Shown in pieces: positions 22,684-34,246 of a DNA stretch of 64,000 nucleotides. The translations under genes and the position numbers were made by a program. Source of the DNA: Aphelenchoides besseyi (Eukaryota; Nematoda; Chromadorea; Rhabditida; Aphelenchoididae); assembly GCA_024699855.1 (NCBI GenBank), contig JAMPIQ010000001.1, positions 3,720,001 to 3,784,000 of the forward strand. Direction: 5' to 3'. Below the pieces are notes generated by a model that worked only from the letters and a program-made list of their open reading frames with translations, did not search any database and was not told the origin of the DNA. Each line of letters opens with the position of its first letter. Position 1 is the first letter of the stretch.

Positions 22684-25600
22684 TTAAAAAAAGAGCGGAA
22701 CTGAAAGCAATGAACTGATTGCTTTTCACAAACAATAAAAAATGTTTAATGCAAGCGAGCAAAAAAGTATGCAAAAATTTGTTGCAAAAAGCTGAAACAA
22801 AACGCCAAGAACGCAAAAGGAACAATCGTGAGAGGATGCAAAGGATAAGAGAAGAACAGAAAGCAGCTAAAATGCAACTCATCAGCTCAACGGTCAATGA
22901 AACCTAAATCGCTCAAGCATTGAAAAGACAAGTTAAAATCGCTGAAAGTGCTCAAGAAACATCCACAGAAACACAATCAATTGCATTTCCAGACATTTCA
23001 TAACAAATGTCGTTTGTCAATATCAACACTGAAGAACCGGTAGACACTGTCGAACATGTTTTGGCCGATAAATACAATACGCATTGCCAATTAGCCGAAG
23101 TTTGTGAGACTGCTCGCAATGAATGTCAATTGTCCAAACGACAACTGCCGAACATGCAAGACCTTACAAATTGGATTGATTACGAATCGATTATATTCGG
23201 TCTTCTGGGTCTAATAGCCAACAGTCATCTGAAGATCGGACTGATGTCAATTTCGTATTGGGTCGAATATTATCGAAAAGCAGAACCGAACCCAGCAAAG
23301 TATTGTATTGTGAAACCGCTCATCGAATCAAATGAAAACGTCTACTATCTTATTCTGATTCGAGACGGTGGACATTACGTGCTGGCTTTGTTGGAAAGAA
23401 AAGCGCTAACTAACGATTGTATTTTGCATTTCTGCGATTTGTTTCGTCGACCAGTTTCTCCAAAAATCTACTCGTAAATCACCTCAATTTGCAGTGAATT
23501 TTTCTCTCGTTGGGTTGGTTCGAATCCAAACGCAAAGTTGTTGTGGAACGATGTCGAATATCAAGGCGACTTTCAAACTGATGGTTCGAACTGTGCTTCA
23601 TATGTCCTATCCAATTGCCATAACTTCTTCGAAAACCTCAACAGCCACCAATACAGGATCTTTTTAAGGCAAACAAAAGAATCGGGATTTAATAAACGGT
23701 TGGATTTGTTCGACACTTTGGAAGCTATGTTTTCGTTTGTATTTGACAGTCAAAATGCAAATGTCGAACCGATGGAATATTCTGAATTGATTGAAGTTGT
23801 AAACGAAATGAATGCTGACAAACGTGAAAAGCCATTACTACAAAAGCGAGACAACATTAACAACAAACGTTAAAATGAGACTGAACAACAGAAAGCAGAT
23901 CGTTTATTAGATCAAAATAATCGTCAAAAGAACATTCGAGTAGCAACAAAACAAAAACAAGTTCAATTAAACGTCGCAGCAATTCCAACTCGCGTTTCAG
24001 TCTATCGGTTAAGTAGAATGAACGTCGAATGCAAAGCTTTGCATTTCGAAGAAGAACGACTTGGTAATAAGCAAACCTTCAACGACTGCTGCAATCATAA
24101 AAAAATCTCTCTTCCCGATTTACCGCCATTACCACAGGAGTTGGAAGATCTGTTTACCGAAAAACATCCACTATCCAACAACTTCCTCACGAACATTCGT
24201 AAATACAACTCCGCTAACAGTTTCGCCGCTTTCAATGTTAAGATGCGATCGTTTGAAACTCGTGGACCATATTGCTTCTCAATTCAAGGCCAAATCTGTT
24301 ACGAGATCGATGAAAGTGTAAGCGCACCGGTTGATCGAAAATACGGCCAATTGTTCTTCTCGGATCCAGCAGAAGCAGTTGAAAGAAGAATGAACACGAC
24401 TAACGGAACTAAAAAGGAACTAATGGAATTGTTGGACAAGTTGATTCGCGATCATAATCCACACGCTAAAATGCACGTGATGATGAATGAGTTGATGAAA
24501 GAAGAGGAAGACGCCGGTCGACCAGTTGAAAACGTCATGATGGCATTCAAAATGCGTCCCGGCTACGATCCCAATCGTTTCAACGAACCAACTGTCGACG
24601 AAATTGGCGCTGTGTTTACAACTGATCCATCCGGTGATATTCTAGAAATGTCTTTAGTAATTCAACTCAAAGACGAGCCGACTCCGCGAAGAATCAGTTC
24701 ATTAAGTGCATTTGCAACTGCTTGGTTGTATCCGCTCTTCTTTCCGAAAGGCACACTTGGTTGGTCTGTTGACATGACAAAACAGAACGCGAACAAACAA
24801 ACCCGACTAACTCGTGCTGAATTCCACAGTTCCCGATTGGCAATTCGAAATCACTCCAATAGTCGAATTCACTACGGAAAGAAGCTGTTTCAACAATTCG
24901 TAGTCGATTCTTACGTTCAAGTAGAAAGCGATCGAATGCGATGGATTCAACAAAACCAAAAGCAATTGAAGACCATGCATTATCACGAATTGCACGCGAG
25001 TTTGAGTCAAATGGGACAGCAATTGAATTGTGATATTGGAAGAATCCACGTTTTGCCATCGAGGCACTTCGAATCACCCCGCTTCATGCGAGAAAACTAT
25101 CAGGACGCCATGGCCATCGTTCTCAACAACGGCAAACCGGATCTGTTTATTACCATGACGTGTGATGCGATGTGGCCAGATATTGTGGAAACAATAAACG
25201 AATCTATTGTCATTGGAGCAAAGCAAACTGCTAGTGATCGACCAGATATTGTTGCTCGAGTGTTTGCCCTAAAAGTCGAAGCAGTAATCGATGATTTGGT
25301 TAAGAAACAAGTCTTTAGTGAACCGAAGTGTTTCGTTTACGTCACTGAATTCCAAAAACGCGGTCTACCACATATTCACTGTCTAATCAGTTTGAAAGAT
25401 GGCCAAAAGTTCTTGCAACCCGAGAACATCGACAAGTACTTCAGCGCCGAATTGCCACCAGAAACCGATCCAGAACTGTTAGAATTGGTGAGTAAGTATA
25501 TGATACATCGTGTATGTGGTGTCCAGAATCCGAAAGCTCCGTGTATGGTCAATGGAAAGTGCCGACACAAGTTTCCGAAGCAATTTCTCGACGAAACAAA

Positions 25601-28160
25601 AGTCAACGAACACGGATACCCATTCTTGAAGAGACCGAACAATGGCCGTTCAATCGAAATCAAAAATGTGAAATATGATAATCGTCGAGTAGTTTCGTAC
25701 AGCTGGCATCTTCTGAAACGTTATCGTTGTCACATCAACGTCGAGATTGTGAGTTTGATTAAGAACGTAAAGTATCTTTACAAATACGCGTACAAAGGAC
25801 ATGACGCCGTTTCATTGGAACTTCAATGACCGGGAAACACCAACTACGACGAAGTCAAAGATCACATTGACGGTCGTTATGTTGGTCCAGTAGAAGCATG
25901 TTATCGAATTCTCAAGTTGAAAATGCACGACAAATCCCACCATGTCGAACGTCTTCCAATCCATCTCGAGAATCAACAGGCGGTTTTCATCGACGAAGAT
26001 TGTGACTTGGAGAAAGCGAAAAAAATCATGGAAAAAGGAACCAAACCGATGGACTTCTTCAAATTGAATGAACGAGAAGCGAATGCTCGAACTTTGTTGT
26101 ACTCTGAAGTCCCCACTCATTACAGTTGGAAGGCAATTACGATTAACGTCAACCAAACTACTGAAGCGACAACACAATGGGAGCGCGAGTACGAAGCAGC
26201 AAAACAGTTGGTCGAATGTATGCCATCAGTCTTAGTCAAGGAGATTTGTGGCATTTGCGTCTACTTCTTCAACACGAGAGGAGCTCAAAGTTTCAAGAAA
26301 TTGCGAACAGTAAATGGAATTGAGTACCAGAACTTTGGAGAAGCGTGTTTGGTTTTGGGTTTGATTGATGACGATGAGGAATATGTTAAGTGTATAAAAG
26401 AAGCAGTGAAAGTGTTGATGCCGAAGAAATTGCGAACTCTTTTCGTCAATATCCTTATTCACTGCAATCCAGCTGATCCAAAAACGTTGTGGGAAATGTT
26501 CAAAACTGATTTCAGCGAAGATTTCAATCGTCACTTGAAGGACAAATCCAAAGCGATTGCACGAGCCTACAAACGAATCGATACGCTTCTTCAACGTCAG
26601 AACAAGTCGATCAAAGTCTTTCCATCAATGGACACAGTTGAGGACATCGAAAAGATTGAGGACACAATCGATCACGACCAGGAACTTGAAGCCGCAAAAG
26701 AGTTGTACAAAACACTGAACAAAAAGTTGTTGTTGACATGCGCATTCACTGGAATCGCTGCTTTGTTGTTACCGGACGGACGAACATGTCACAAAACTTT
26801 TGATCTTGGAGTGCCACTTGATCGCGATTTAAATTCGAACTTGACAGCATTAAGTCGTGCCGGTAAAATGCTGATGAATGCTGATGTCGTTATTTGGGAT
26901 GAAGCACCGATGGCTCTACGATACGCACTCAAAATCGCCGACCGGAAACTCAGAGAATTGATGAGAAGTGGTTTACCATTCGGATGCAAAGTCATGGTCC
27001 TAGGAGGCGACTTTCGACAAATTCTTCCAATTTTGAAATACGGCACAGTCAGCGAGACGATCAATTTGTCTATTTGTTCGTCAAGTTTGTGGAAGCACTT
27101 TGAGCAGTTGAAATTGACTAAGAACATGCGAACGAAACCAAACGAAGTTCAATTCGCTGATTTCCTCAAACAAGTCGGAGAAGGAACTTTGAACGATGCA
27201 AACGAACTGATCCAGCTGCCGTCTCATTGCTTAATTCAACAAAATTTGGAGCAGGAGATCTTTGGCACGTTGATCAAAAAGAAGAAGTTCGAGGAAATGG
27301 GCAACTCAGCAATTTTGGTGTCGAAACGCATTGGAGTAAACGAATCGAATGAAAAAGTTGTGAAGATGTTGGATGGGCAATCAAAAACGTATGTTTCCAT
27401 TGACTCTGCTATTGACGCTGAAAATTGTTCTGACCAAACATTGCTGTTGCCTGAATATCTCAACATAATTGAAGAAGGTTCTCTACCACCTCACAAATTG
27501 GAATTGAAGGAAGACGCAATCGTGACTCTGATCCGGAATTCATCACAAGAAGATGGACTGTGCAATGGAACTCGAATGTTGGTTGTGGCCATGAACGATC
27601 ACTCTATTGAATGTGAGTTCTTAACTGGACATTATGCACGTGAGCGACACATCATTCCTCGAATCAACAATACGATCGATTACCGTGGAATGTTCCAACT
27701 GAACCGAAAACAATTTCCATTAAAGTTGGCCTTTGCAATGACAATCAACAAGAGTCAACATCAAACATTCGAATGAGTTGGACTGAACCTCGAACACCAA
27801 GTCTTCGAACATGGCCAATTGTACGTCGCTTTGTCACGAGCTCGATCTTGGGATTCTGTTAAAGTTTTTGCGCTGTCAACAGACCAACAAAACCCAACAG
27901 GCTGTTTAGTTAAAAATATTGTGCATCGCGAGATCTTTAAGCTTCTGTGAACAACTAAACAACTGGAAGAATCGGAATTTTGTGAAAACAAACGAAAATA
28001 GTAAAACAATCTCCAAAAATTCAAGTACCAAGTCCGTGGCCTTTGAGCCATGGCGTTATTGTGCTTCCGTTTATCGACAGACAACGACGAACGACAACAA
28101 TAACATGGTAAGCGGTTTTGATTTTGTCCAATTTATTTGTGTGTTTCAGGTCCAATTCAT
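22684..28160 (+). mobile_element. Helitron (rolling-circle transposon), decayed, full coding span (copy B)
   Basis: The element is recognised by its Rep/helicase reading frame (22719-27950) and by a 3' tail shared with copy A at 20.2 kb. Exact ends are not resolved: I could not assign a 5' TC end or a 3' hairpin-CTRR end with confidence. Homology with copy A continues past the tail into spliced, Argonaute-like sequence, so the true 3' end may lie near 28.9 kb, or the shared part may be a segmental duplication. Confidence 0.75.
22719..27950 (+). pseudogene. Helitron Rep-helicase polyprotein with Ulp1-like domain, six nonsense codons
   Basis: One reading frame stays continuous from 22719 to the stop at 27948-27950 and is broken only by stops at 22905, 23001, 23475, 23871, 25827 and 27774. 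The N-terminal part (23.0-23.9 kb) resembles a C48/Ulp1 cysteine protease: His at 23373 (GGHYVLAL), Asp at 23436 and Gln-x5-Cys at 23574-23594 (FQTDGSNCASYVL). A Helitron N-terminal/Rep region follows, with the HUH motif LPHIHCLI near 25.37 kb and the Tyr motif YLYKYAYKG near 25.78 kb. A PIF1-type helicase comes next (TGIAALLLPDGRT, VVIWDEAPM, LGGDFRQILP, LAFAMTINKSQ, LYVALSRARS). The Walker A motif expected just before TGIAAL is missing. Rep nicks DNA and the helicase unwinds it in rolling-circle transposition. This copy cannot be autonomous. Confidence 0.88.
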
Positions 28161-28868
28161 TTACAATGTGGTCACAACCGATAATCCCACAAAGTTTGTT
28201 GCCGTTCGTGTACTTTTTGCTGATCGTCGTTGTCGTCTACTCACTCAGTTCTTCGATTGCTTCTTATGTTCGTGAACGACCAACTTTTTGGGTGGACAGC
28301 ACGAATGAAGCGGTTTATTCGTTTCTAATCGATTTGTTTACAATTGTATTTCAGGTCTACATCTTCAACTACATGTTTACACTCGTCCAATTCTGTCCCT
28401 CATCAATACACGACCATATCGCATCGTATGTGAATTCATGTTCAACATAATCAATGTGGTTTTGTTACAGCTCGTTTGTTGATGTCGTGTACCAATGGAT
28501 CGACGAGAACGTTATCAACTGTTACCACGATCATCAATGTCATTTGTCTACAGAAATTGCTGCTGCTGATCTATTCACAGTCATCTATTCATTTCTACTT
28601 GAGATTGAAGGACCGAATTTACGAAAGACAACAAAATTGAAATGGTTCGTTTAGTTTTTGTTTATCTTCGTCATCAGCATCGTTGCAGACCTTAACGAAT
28701 TGACTACAAGATACGCGTATACAATTGATCATCGACTAACTTCCTTTTCCTCACAGTTGTACACTTGAAGAGCCGCGTCACAACCTGAACCACAAATTCG
28801 CTCATCAGACCGTGTCTCCATCTTGGGCCCCGGCTGTGCCCGTTTGCATTTCAAGAAGATGTAAGTAA
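28130..28868 (+). pseudogene. Argonaute-like relic, copy B
   Basis: Sequence after the Helitron tail is collinear with copy A. A shared splice-like gtaag...tttcag is followed by matching blocks (copy A MNNRFSMDDANEM against copy B VRERPTFWVDSTNEA; shared DNA CTAC-ATCTTC...CCAATT-CTGTC). At the far end a last exon after 28756 reads LNHKFAHQTVSPSWAPAVPVCISRR, resembling the copy A ending FKHQIVSRATSLPTRVFVAER. The middle is too eroded to align by eye. One frame can be read as a membrane-like ORF (28167-28450), but the homology to copy A argues that this is accidental. It is more degraded than copy A. Confidence 0.45.
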
Positions 28869-29271
28869 GGTTGTGACGTTGGTTCCGAAAGTTTCTCTCT
28901 CTCGTCTTTGAAAAAGCGAGTATTGAAATATTAGTAATGAAGATTAAAGTTCGGTATTTGATGGAGAGATAATGAAAAGGAATTGGTTTTGATTAGGAAA
29001 TATAAACTGCTTGAGTAAAGAGATGTAGTGATTTTTTATGGTCGAAAGAGATCGTTTGAAGTTGTTTTTTGAAATCGAAACAGCAAATCGTCGGTTTTGT
29101 ATGTGAAAAGAAAGTGTTTCACAATTGAAATAGTTGAACTGTTTTGTAAATAAATAATGTCAATGATATGTGTCAATTGAAGGGGGGACCGACCGTTGAT
29201 TTACCGGTCAATTGTATTAATGGGACTCTTTCCATTTCGAAACAGTTGACCGGGAGTAATCAGTCAAAAGC
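28869..29271. other. Intergenic region, no gene seen
   Basis: AT-rich, 0.4 kb, without a recognisable exon. It should hold the promoter of the gene at 29272. Confidence 0.4.
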
Positions 29272-29751
29272 ATGGATGGAAATACGAATAACCACAACGT
29301 GAGTTTGTATTTAATTGCTCTTCTATCGACTGTTCAGAGTGATCGTCTTCCACTCTCGGCTCCATCAATTCAACTCAACTCTAAGAGCCATTTGAATCGT
29401 CTTCAATGGTGTCTCAGTCAGAAGATACCAACCAATGAGTTGGACCAACTGCGCAGTTCGATTCGCATTCCCGATGCAGAAGCAATGGCGGTAAGATCAA
29501 CGACTGGTTTCTTATTCCCGCTGTTTCAGAAGCTCATCCGGCAGTCAACTCGTCTTCCAACCAACGGAGATCGTGAGTCGGTGGCTCGAGTAGCGAATCG
29601 AGTTTGTCCACTTGAAGAGAACGTTCAGATTCCGTCCAAACGTCGACGTGAATTCGCGTGTGAGAACTTCGATTCGCTTGTTTTCGATCGTTCGACAAAC
29701 CAATTTTATTGTATAGCTTATTTCACGAGTGGAATCATTTTGGAAGCGTGA
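29272..29751 (+). CDS. Unknown small protein, three exons
   Basis: ATG at 29272 is followed by a short first exon (MDGNTNNHN). A 40 bp intron then leads to an exon starting SDRLPLSAPS, and a second intron (gtaagatc...ctgtttcag) lies after DAEAMA. The last exon runs to TGA at 29749, immediately followed by an AATAAA signal. The product is about 133 residues, hydrophilic, without signal peptide or transmembrane segment. The C-terminal stretch ENFDSLVFDRSTNQFYCIAYF looks like folded protein. I do not recognise the family. It precedes the Nup85-like gene by about 250 bp on the same strand. Confidence 0.6.
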   Translation: MDGNTNNHNVSLYLIALLSTVQSDRLPLSAPSIQLNSKSHLNRLQWCLSQKIPTNELDQLRSSIRIPDAEAMAVRSTTGFLFPLFQKLIRQSTRLPTNGDRESVARVANRVCPLEENVQIPSKRRREFACENFDSLVFDRSTNQFYCIAYFTSGIILEA

Positions 29752-30003
29752 AATAAACCGATTGATTGGACTTCTTTTCGGTCGGAGATCCAATTTCTTC
29801 GTCTGTTTTTCTTCTGTTTTCTGAAACAAACAGGAAAGTGATTCATAACCAGGCACTCACTTTAACCGCTTCTTCTGTGCTATTGACTTTCCTAAAAAAC
29901 TTCAACTGCTCAGTAAAAATTAATGATGAAAATTTTGGCGTTTCATTCAACCGCCAAAATCGCTGGAGTTAGCGTTCAATTGGACACTTCAAACTAGACA
30001 AAA

Positions 30004-32264
30004 ATGGAAGTTGGATCGGGAGTAGCGGAGTCAAAAGCGAATCGTCTTTCGCGACTCTCCGAGCAAGAACACAACGTTCTTCGGTTCACAGGTTAGGAAA
30101 AAGTTGATATACGATTTGCACGGTCAGTTTTGCTTTTCGATTTGTCTACTGAAACGACTTTAGAAACTTTTTGTGCGGTTCAAGAGCTCGCTCGTACGAA
30201 CAACGAGATTCTTCGTCCGGAAAAGTTTGTTGATTAGCTCAGAATTCGTGATCAGTTTCTTCTTTCGGTGCTATTCCCATCAGTCAACGCTATCGAATGG
30301 CCATTCGAACGGCCCTAGAAAATGTGCAAGATAACGATCGAGAAAAGAAGGGAGCTTGTGTTGCATCGGGAACTCTACAACGCCGATGTTTTGTGGTCGT
30401 TGACTGAAGCGGTTTACATTCAATCTACAGGTTAGTTCTTTAATTCGGACATTTTTCTCACGAGTTTTCAGACAACCCTCTAGTTATTGATCTGATCAAC
30501 TGTGGTTTGCATTGCTTCGGAAATGCGGCAAAAACGATTTGCGATCAAGTGGTCGACAAAGCGGATGCTCCAGAAACACATCAGTACTATTGGAATGCGG
30601 TAAACAACGGAATTCGTTCGTACAAACCTCTTCTGTTTAGCTCGTACTGTCAATCGTACACGCGGATTTCAATTCGGCTATGCGAGTTCTACGAAAACAG
30701 TAATTTTGAACGAGACAACTCACTTCAGCAACTGTGCACTTTTCTTCAGAGCCTCCAGTTTGCCGTTGATTTCGGAATCAAAAATACGAGCTCATTCATC
30801 GAAACCCGAAAGGTGCAGTGGTGATGTTCGGCAACAAGAACTCCGTTGTTTAGAAAGTTCGAGACTCATTACGCAGCGGAACATTCAAACGCTCAAGTGA
30901 AGAACTGGGGATGATCGCCCGGATATTGATCGGCAAAATGGAGTCTTTTGAGAAGTGTGGTCGCAATTTGTACGATTTCTGGTACGAGTTGCTGCCCGCT
31001 TATGTGCTCTTTACATGTCCAGGAGCAGATCTCGACAACATTGGAAAAATAGCGCAAGTGAGTGAAAATCTTGTAATTCGATTTCCGTTCGTATATTCAG
31101 ACTCTTCAACAAACACTCTGTCCAACTGATACACATATCAGCACGGTCGAAACGATGAACACGGAGATCGATCGGCCAATTTTCTCGATCTTGTGCAAGA
31201 AACTACCCGAAATGTTGAAGCAAATTTGTGAGAACTCGGTTTCTTGGTGGTTTCCAGTTCATCTTTGCGATCCGTTTCAAAAACTCGATCCTTCCGTTAT
31301 TATGATGTTGGGCGAGCGGATACAAAAGTCAGCGGGAAGAGAGACAGCAAACTTTGGAGCTGCAGGAAACGAGGGTCTTCAACCACAGCGACAGCGTTTG
31401 AATGCGGATGAAATTGTTCGAACCTCAATGATCATCGATTACGGCACAGCACTGCTGGAGTCGTACGATTTTTGGAGCATTCCTACTCTTACGTTTTGAG
31501 TTGTGGTGCCGAAAATGCAACCTACGAACTCGATTCTTGTTTAGTTCGTTTGAGTTTGGACTCAGTGAAGAAGGCCGAGCAATTGTACGTCTTGTCTCTT
31601 AAACACGAACAAAAGCGGTAGTTGCTCGATCGTTGGCTGAAAGGTAAGAATCGTGAGTTTCAAGGTTTGAGCTTTCCATTCAGATATGCGGAGAATGGTC
31701 ATTACAACGAAGCACTTTCTTGGGCTCTTCGCTCTGAACTTTCCGATCTGATTAACTTGGTCTCAAACAAAATGCTCGCAACATTCAATGCCGAGGCTAT
31801 CAGTCAATGGCGAATCTTCGACGCAACTTCGACCATGTTCCTCAACTATCCAAATCTGCTTCTTCTTCAACGGTTCTATCAATTTGGTCGTTTTCTCGTT
31901 CGAGGACAAGCAAGCGAAGCGGCCGGGAAACTTTACGAGTTGGTGACTTCCGGAATGGCACCAATTGCCTTCCAAGTTGTATTGCTCGATCAAATGACCA
32001 AGTTGTTAGATCCATCCACCACGGATTTCATTCAGGTACGTGCTTAGGATTTTGGATTGTAACACTTTGATTATTCAGGTTCCCGAATTAGATCGAGACT
32101 CAATCTACGATCTAATGAAAGCGGTCAACAACTTCGAACTTCAAGACGCGATCATTCATCCGTCCAAAACAGCTGACAGTCCACACACCGTAGAGTTGCA
32201 AACCAAGATTAAGTTTCTTCGTCCAGCTCTTTGTAGTGCTTTGGCGCTAAGATCGTTGTCGTGA
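30004..32264 (+). pseudogene. Nucleoporin Nup85 homologue with apparent frameshifts
   Basis: Nup85 is a scaffold subunit of the Nup107-160 (Y) complex of the nuclear pore. Recognisable blocks in order are YRMAIRTALENV; NADVLWSLTEAVYIQS; LVLSIVHADFNSAMRVLRK; DVRQQELRCLE; LRSGTFKRSSEELGMIARILIG; ENSVSWWFPVHLCDPF; RLSLDSVKKAEQLYVLSLKHEQKR; RYAENGHYNEALSWALRSE; FLNYPNLLLLQRFYQFGRF; and a C-terminal exon after 32079. They match the family in order across its length. The blocks are not all in one frame: single-base shifts seem needed near 30.34 kb, 30.85 kb and 31.49 kb, and a TAG sits at 31619 unless an alternative intron removes it. It is either a recently decayed copy or a real gene with sequencing errors. 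Neighbouring unique genes show no such damage. Confidence 0.75.
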
Positions 32265-32787
32265 ATCGTCTGTTTGAATGATCATATTGTTGTTTTACAA
32301 GAGTTTTCATGACTTAAACGAACTAAGAATAAAGTTCATAATGCAAGAATATATTAATCATATAAGTAGCATAAATTGACTTCAAGGTTTCCGAGCCACG
32401 ACCGCTTGTCTTCATTGCATCTAATGGCACTTGGTCTTGCGTCTTCGCGGTGCAATCTCTCATCGACTTGTTTGGTGCAAGATTTAAGAAAATGAACCAT
32501 TAAAATGCTCTTTTGTCTTTCTTTGTAGCACTTTATTCGATAGCTATCTGAGGTAGCGTGTTCAAGCAAACTGTTTTATTATCTCAACACAATTGATATG
32601 ACCTAAGAACGGAGGCTCTTTCGGAGCGACCGTGCGAGTTGAGACTAGAGTCGTGAATCAAAAGAATGAGATCGTGAAAGAGTTGTGGTCCTTAATGCTG
32701 TTACAATTATGTTTTCGAGAATGTCTGTCAGTGGATCGTAAATGGAGTTCGTTAATAAAGGACTTAGCGAGTACAAGTAGAAGCAAG
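32265..32787. other. Convergent intergenic region
   Basis: This holds the 3' flanks of the Nup85-like gene (AATAAA near 32330) and the LRR-like gene. No exon, repeat or RNA gene was recognised. Confidence 0.4.
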
Positions 32788-34246
32788 CTAATTGTCGTGA
32801 TGTTCGGCCGATTCATCTTCCGATTCATCATCATCATTCAGTGTAAGTGGATCTAAGTTGACTTCAAATTGTAAAGCGGCAAGACTATTTGCTTGCTCTC
32901 GCCATAGTTCCACTTCACAATATTGCGGAATAAACACGTCATTTTCATCGTTCTCGGTTCCTGGCATGACGAGCTTAGCAAATCGCAGCACCTTGAACTT
33001 TGTCGTATTGAGTATCTCTTTCACTAGTTGCTTTACGACCTGAAAATGATCTTAAATCGGACCTTAAATAGCTTTTACTTTTTTTGACTCCTTTTTTCGT
33101 ATTTTGAAGTTGTAAACAAGTGTCACATCAGTGAGGGATAGACTCGCTTTTTGCAGCTCTTCAATTTTTCTGCATTCGTCTCGTATCCAAACAACCAGCT
33201 TTTGTAAACTGAACTGAAATTTCGGACATTTATGTTTGCGCTTAAAAAGATGATCTACTTCTCCGGGTTCATGATACTTAGATGTATAACAGTACAGTTG
33301 GCACAAATTAGGGAAAAACGGCATCATCTTAGTAACTTTCGGGACTAGATTATGCATTTCGTCCAAATTCCTCCAAGTAAACTTCAGTTTCTTAACAGAA
33401 GGACATGTAGGAAAATCATCAAAGAAGTTGTCGTCAATAGTCGCTAAAAGCTTTAATCAATGTTTTAGTGTCAAGAATCTTACGGTCAAAACTTATAGGG
33501 TCCATGAAAAAGCTTTGCACTACTAGTTCTTTGATTTGATGTTTGGTCAGCACTTGCTTGAATTGATCTAAGCAAAATTCGATTTGAACTATCCGGATAC
33601 TTACAAAGGTTTCCGATGCTCAAAAAAGAACTCATTAAATTTAGACGAGGCATTTCCGACAGACCAATCATTGATGTTGCATAACCATCAAGAGAATATA
33701 ACTGCTTTTGTAATTGCCTGATTATACCACTGTGATTTTCAGCCTCAACTATATCGCAATAAAGATTCAGTGCAATGTGCCCTAAAATACCAGTGACTTT
33801 AGATATAACGACAAAAGCAGACCCCTGAAGAGCTTGCTAACAGCTGAGAACTCATCAGCATATTCGTAATGGTATCTAAAAAGATGTACATACTGTACAT
33901 CCAGGAGTTGATTCCAAGTGCGAATCTCTTCCAACGTTAACTTAAACTGTGCTGCCCAGACTTTATCAAATTTTCCTTTCATTGATGAGACATAGAATTT
34001 CTTGTCGTCGCTACTGTATCTGAAGATTGCAAACTCATATACTTGGTGCAACTGAGATGCTTGAAGGAATTGTCGTGATATCAACTAAAGAGTATTATTA
34101 TAAACACACGTTATAGCAATACTAACCAAGTATTTGAAAAACTCAAGAGCTGACAACTCATTATCTCGTGGACGATTACACACATATTCGTTTCGATGCA
34201 TAAGCAAAATTGCTTCTGAGTAGGTAGTTAATTGTGGTTTAGACAT
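32788..34246 (-). CDS. Unknown protein with LRR-like segments and acidic tail
   Basis: About six exons join in frame from ATG 34246 to TAG 32788-32790, with short GT-AG introns (for example after EFFKYL and after FFMDPISFD). The product is about 400 residues. Repeated patterns of the form CPSVKKLKFTWRNLDEM, FFPNLCQLYCYT and TTKFKVLRFAKLVMP resemble the irregular leucine-rich repeats of nematode F-box/LRR-like families, but no F-box was seen at the N-terminus. The C-terminus is strongly acidic (NDDDESEDESAEHHDN). There is no signal peptide or membrane segment. A substrate-adaptor role would be speculative. Confidence 0.6.

Noticed and set aside
22719..27950. Stop codons of the Helitron as introns or as a reassigned genetic code
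   Set aside because: There are no splice sites flanking the stops, the frame continues directly across each, and other genes in the window use TAA, TAG and TGA as normal stops.
28118..28654. Possible multi-exon membrane protein downstream of the Helitron
   Set aside because: The same DNA aligns block by block with the Argonaute-like copy A at 20.5-20.8 kb in other frames, so the hydrophobic ORF is most likely an accident of decay.
30225..30283. In-frame TAG codons near 30234 and 30316 in the Nup85 homologue
   Set aside because: A normal GT-AG intron from 30225 to 30283 removes the first and sets a frame in which the second is not read; the conserved YRMAIRTALENV block supports this. The other lesions remain.
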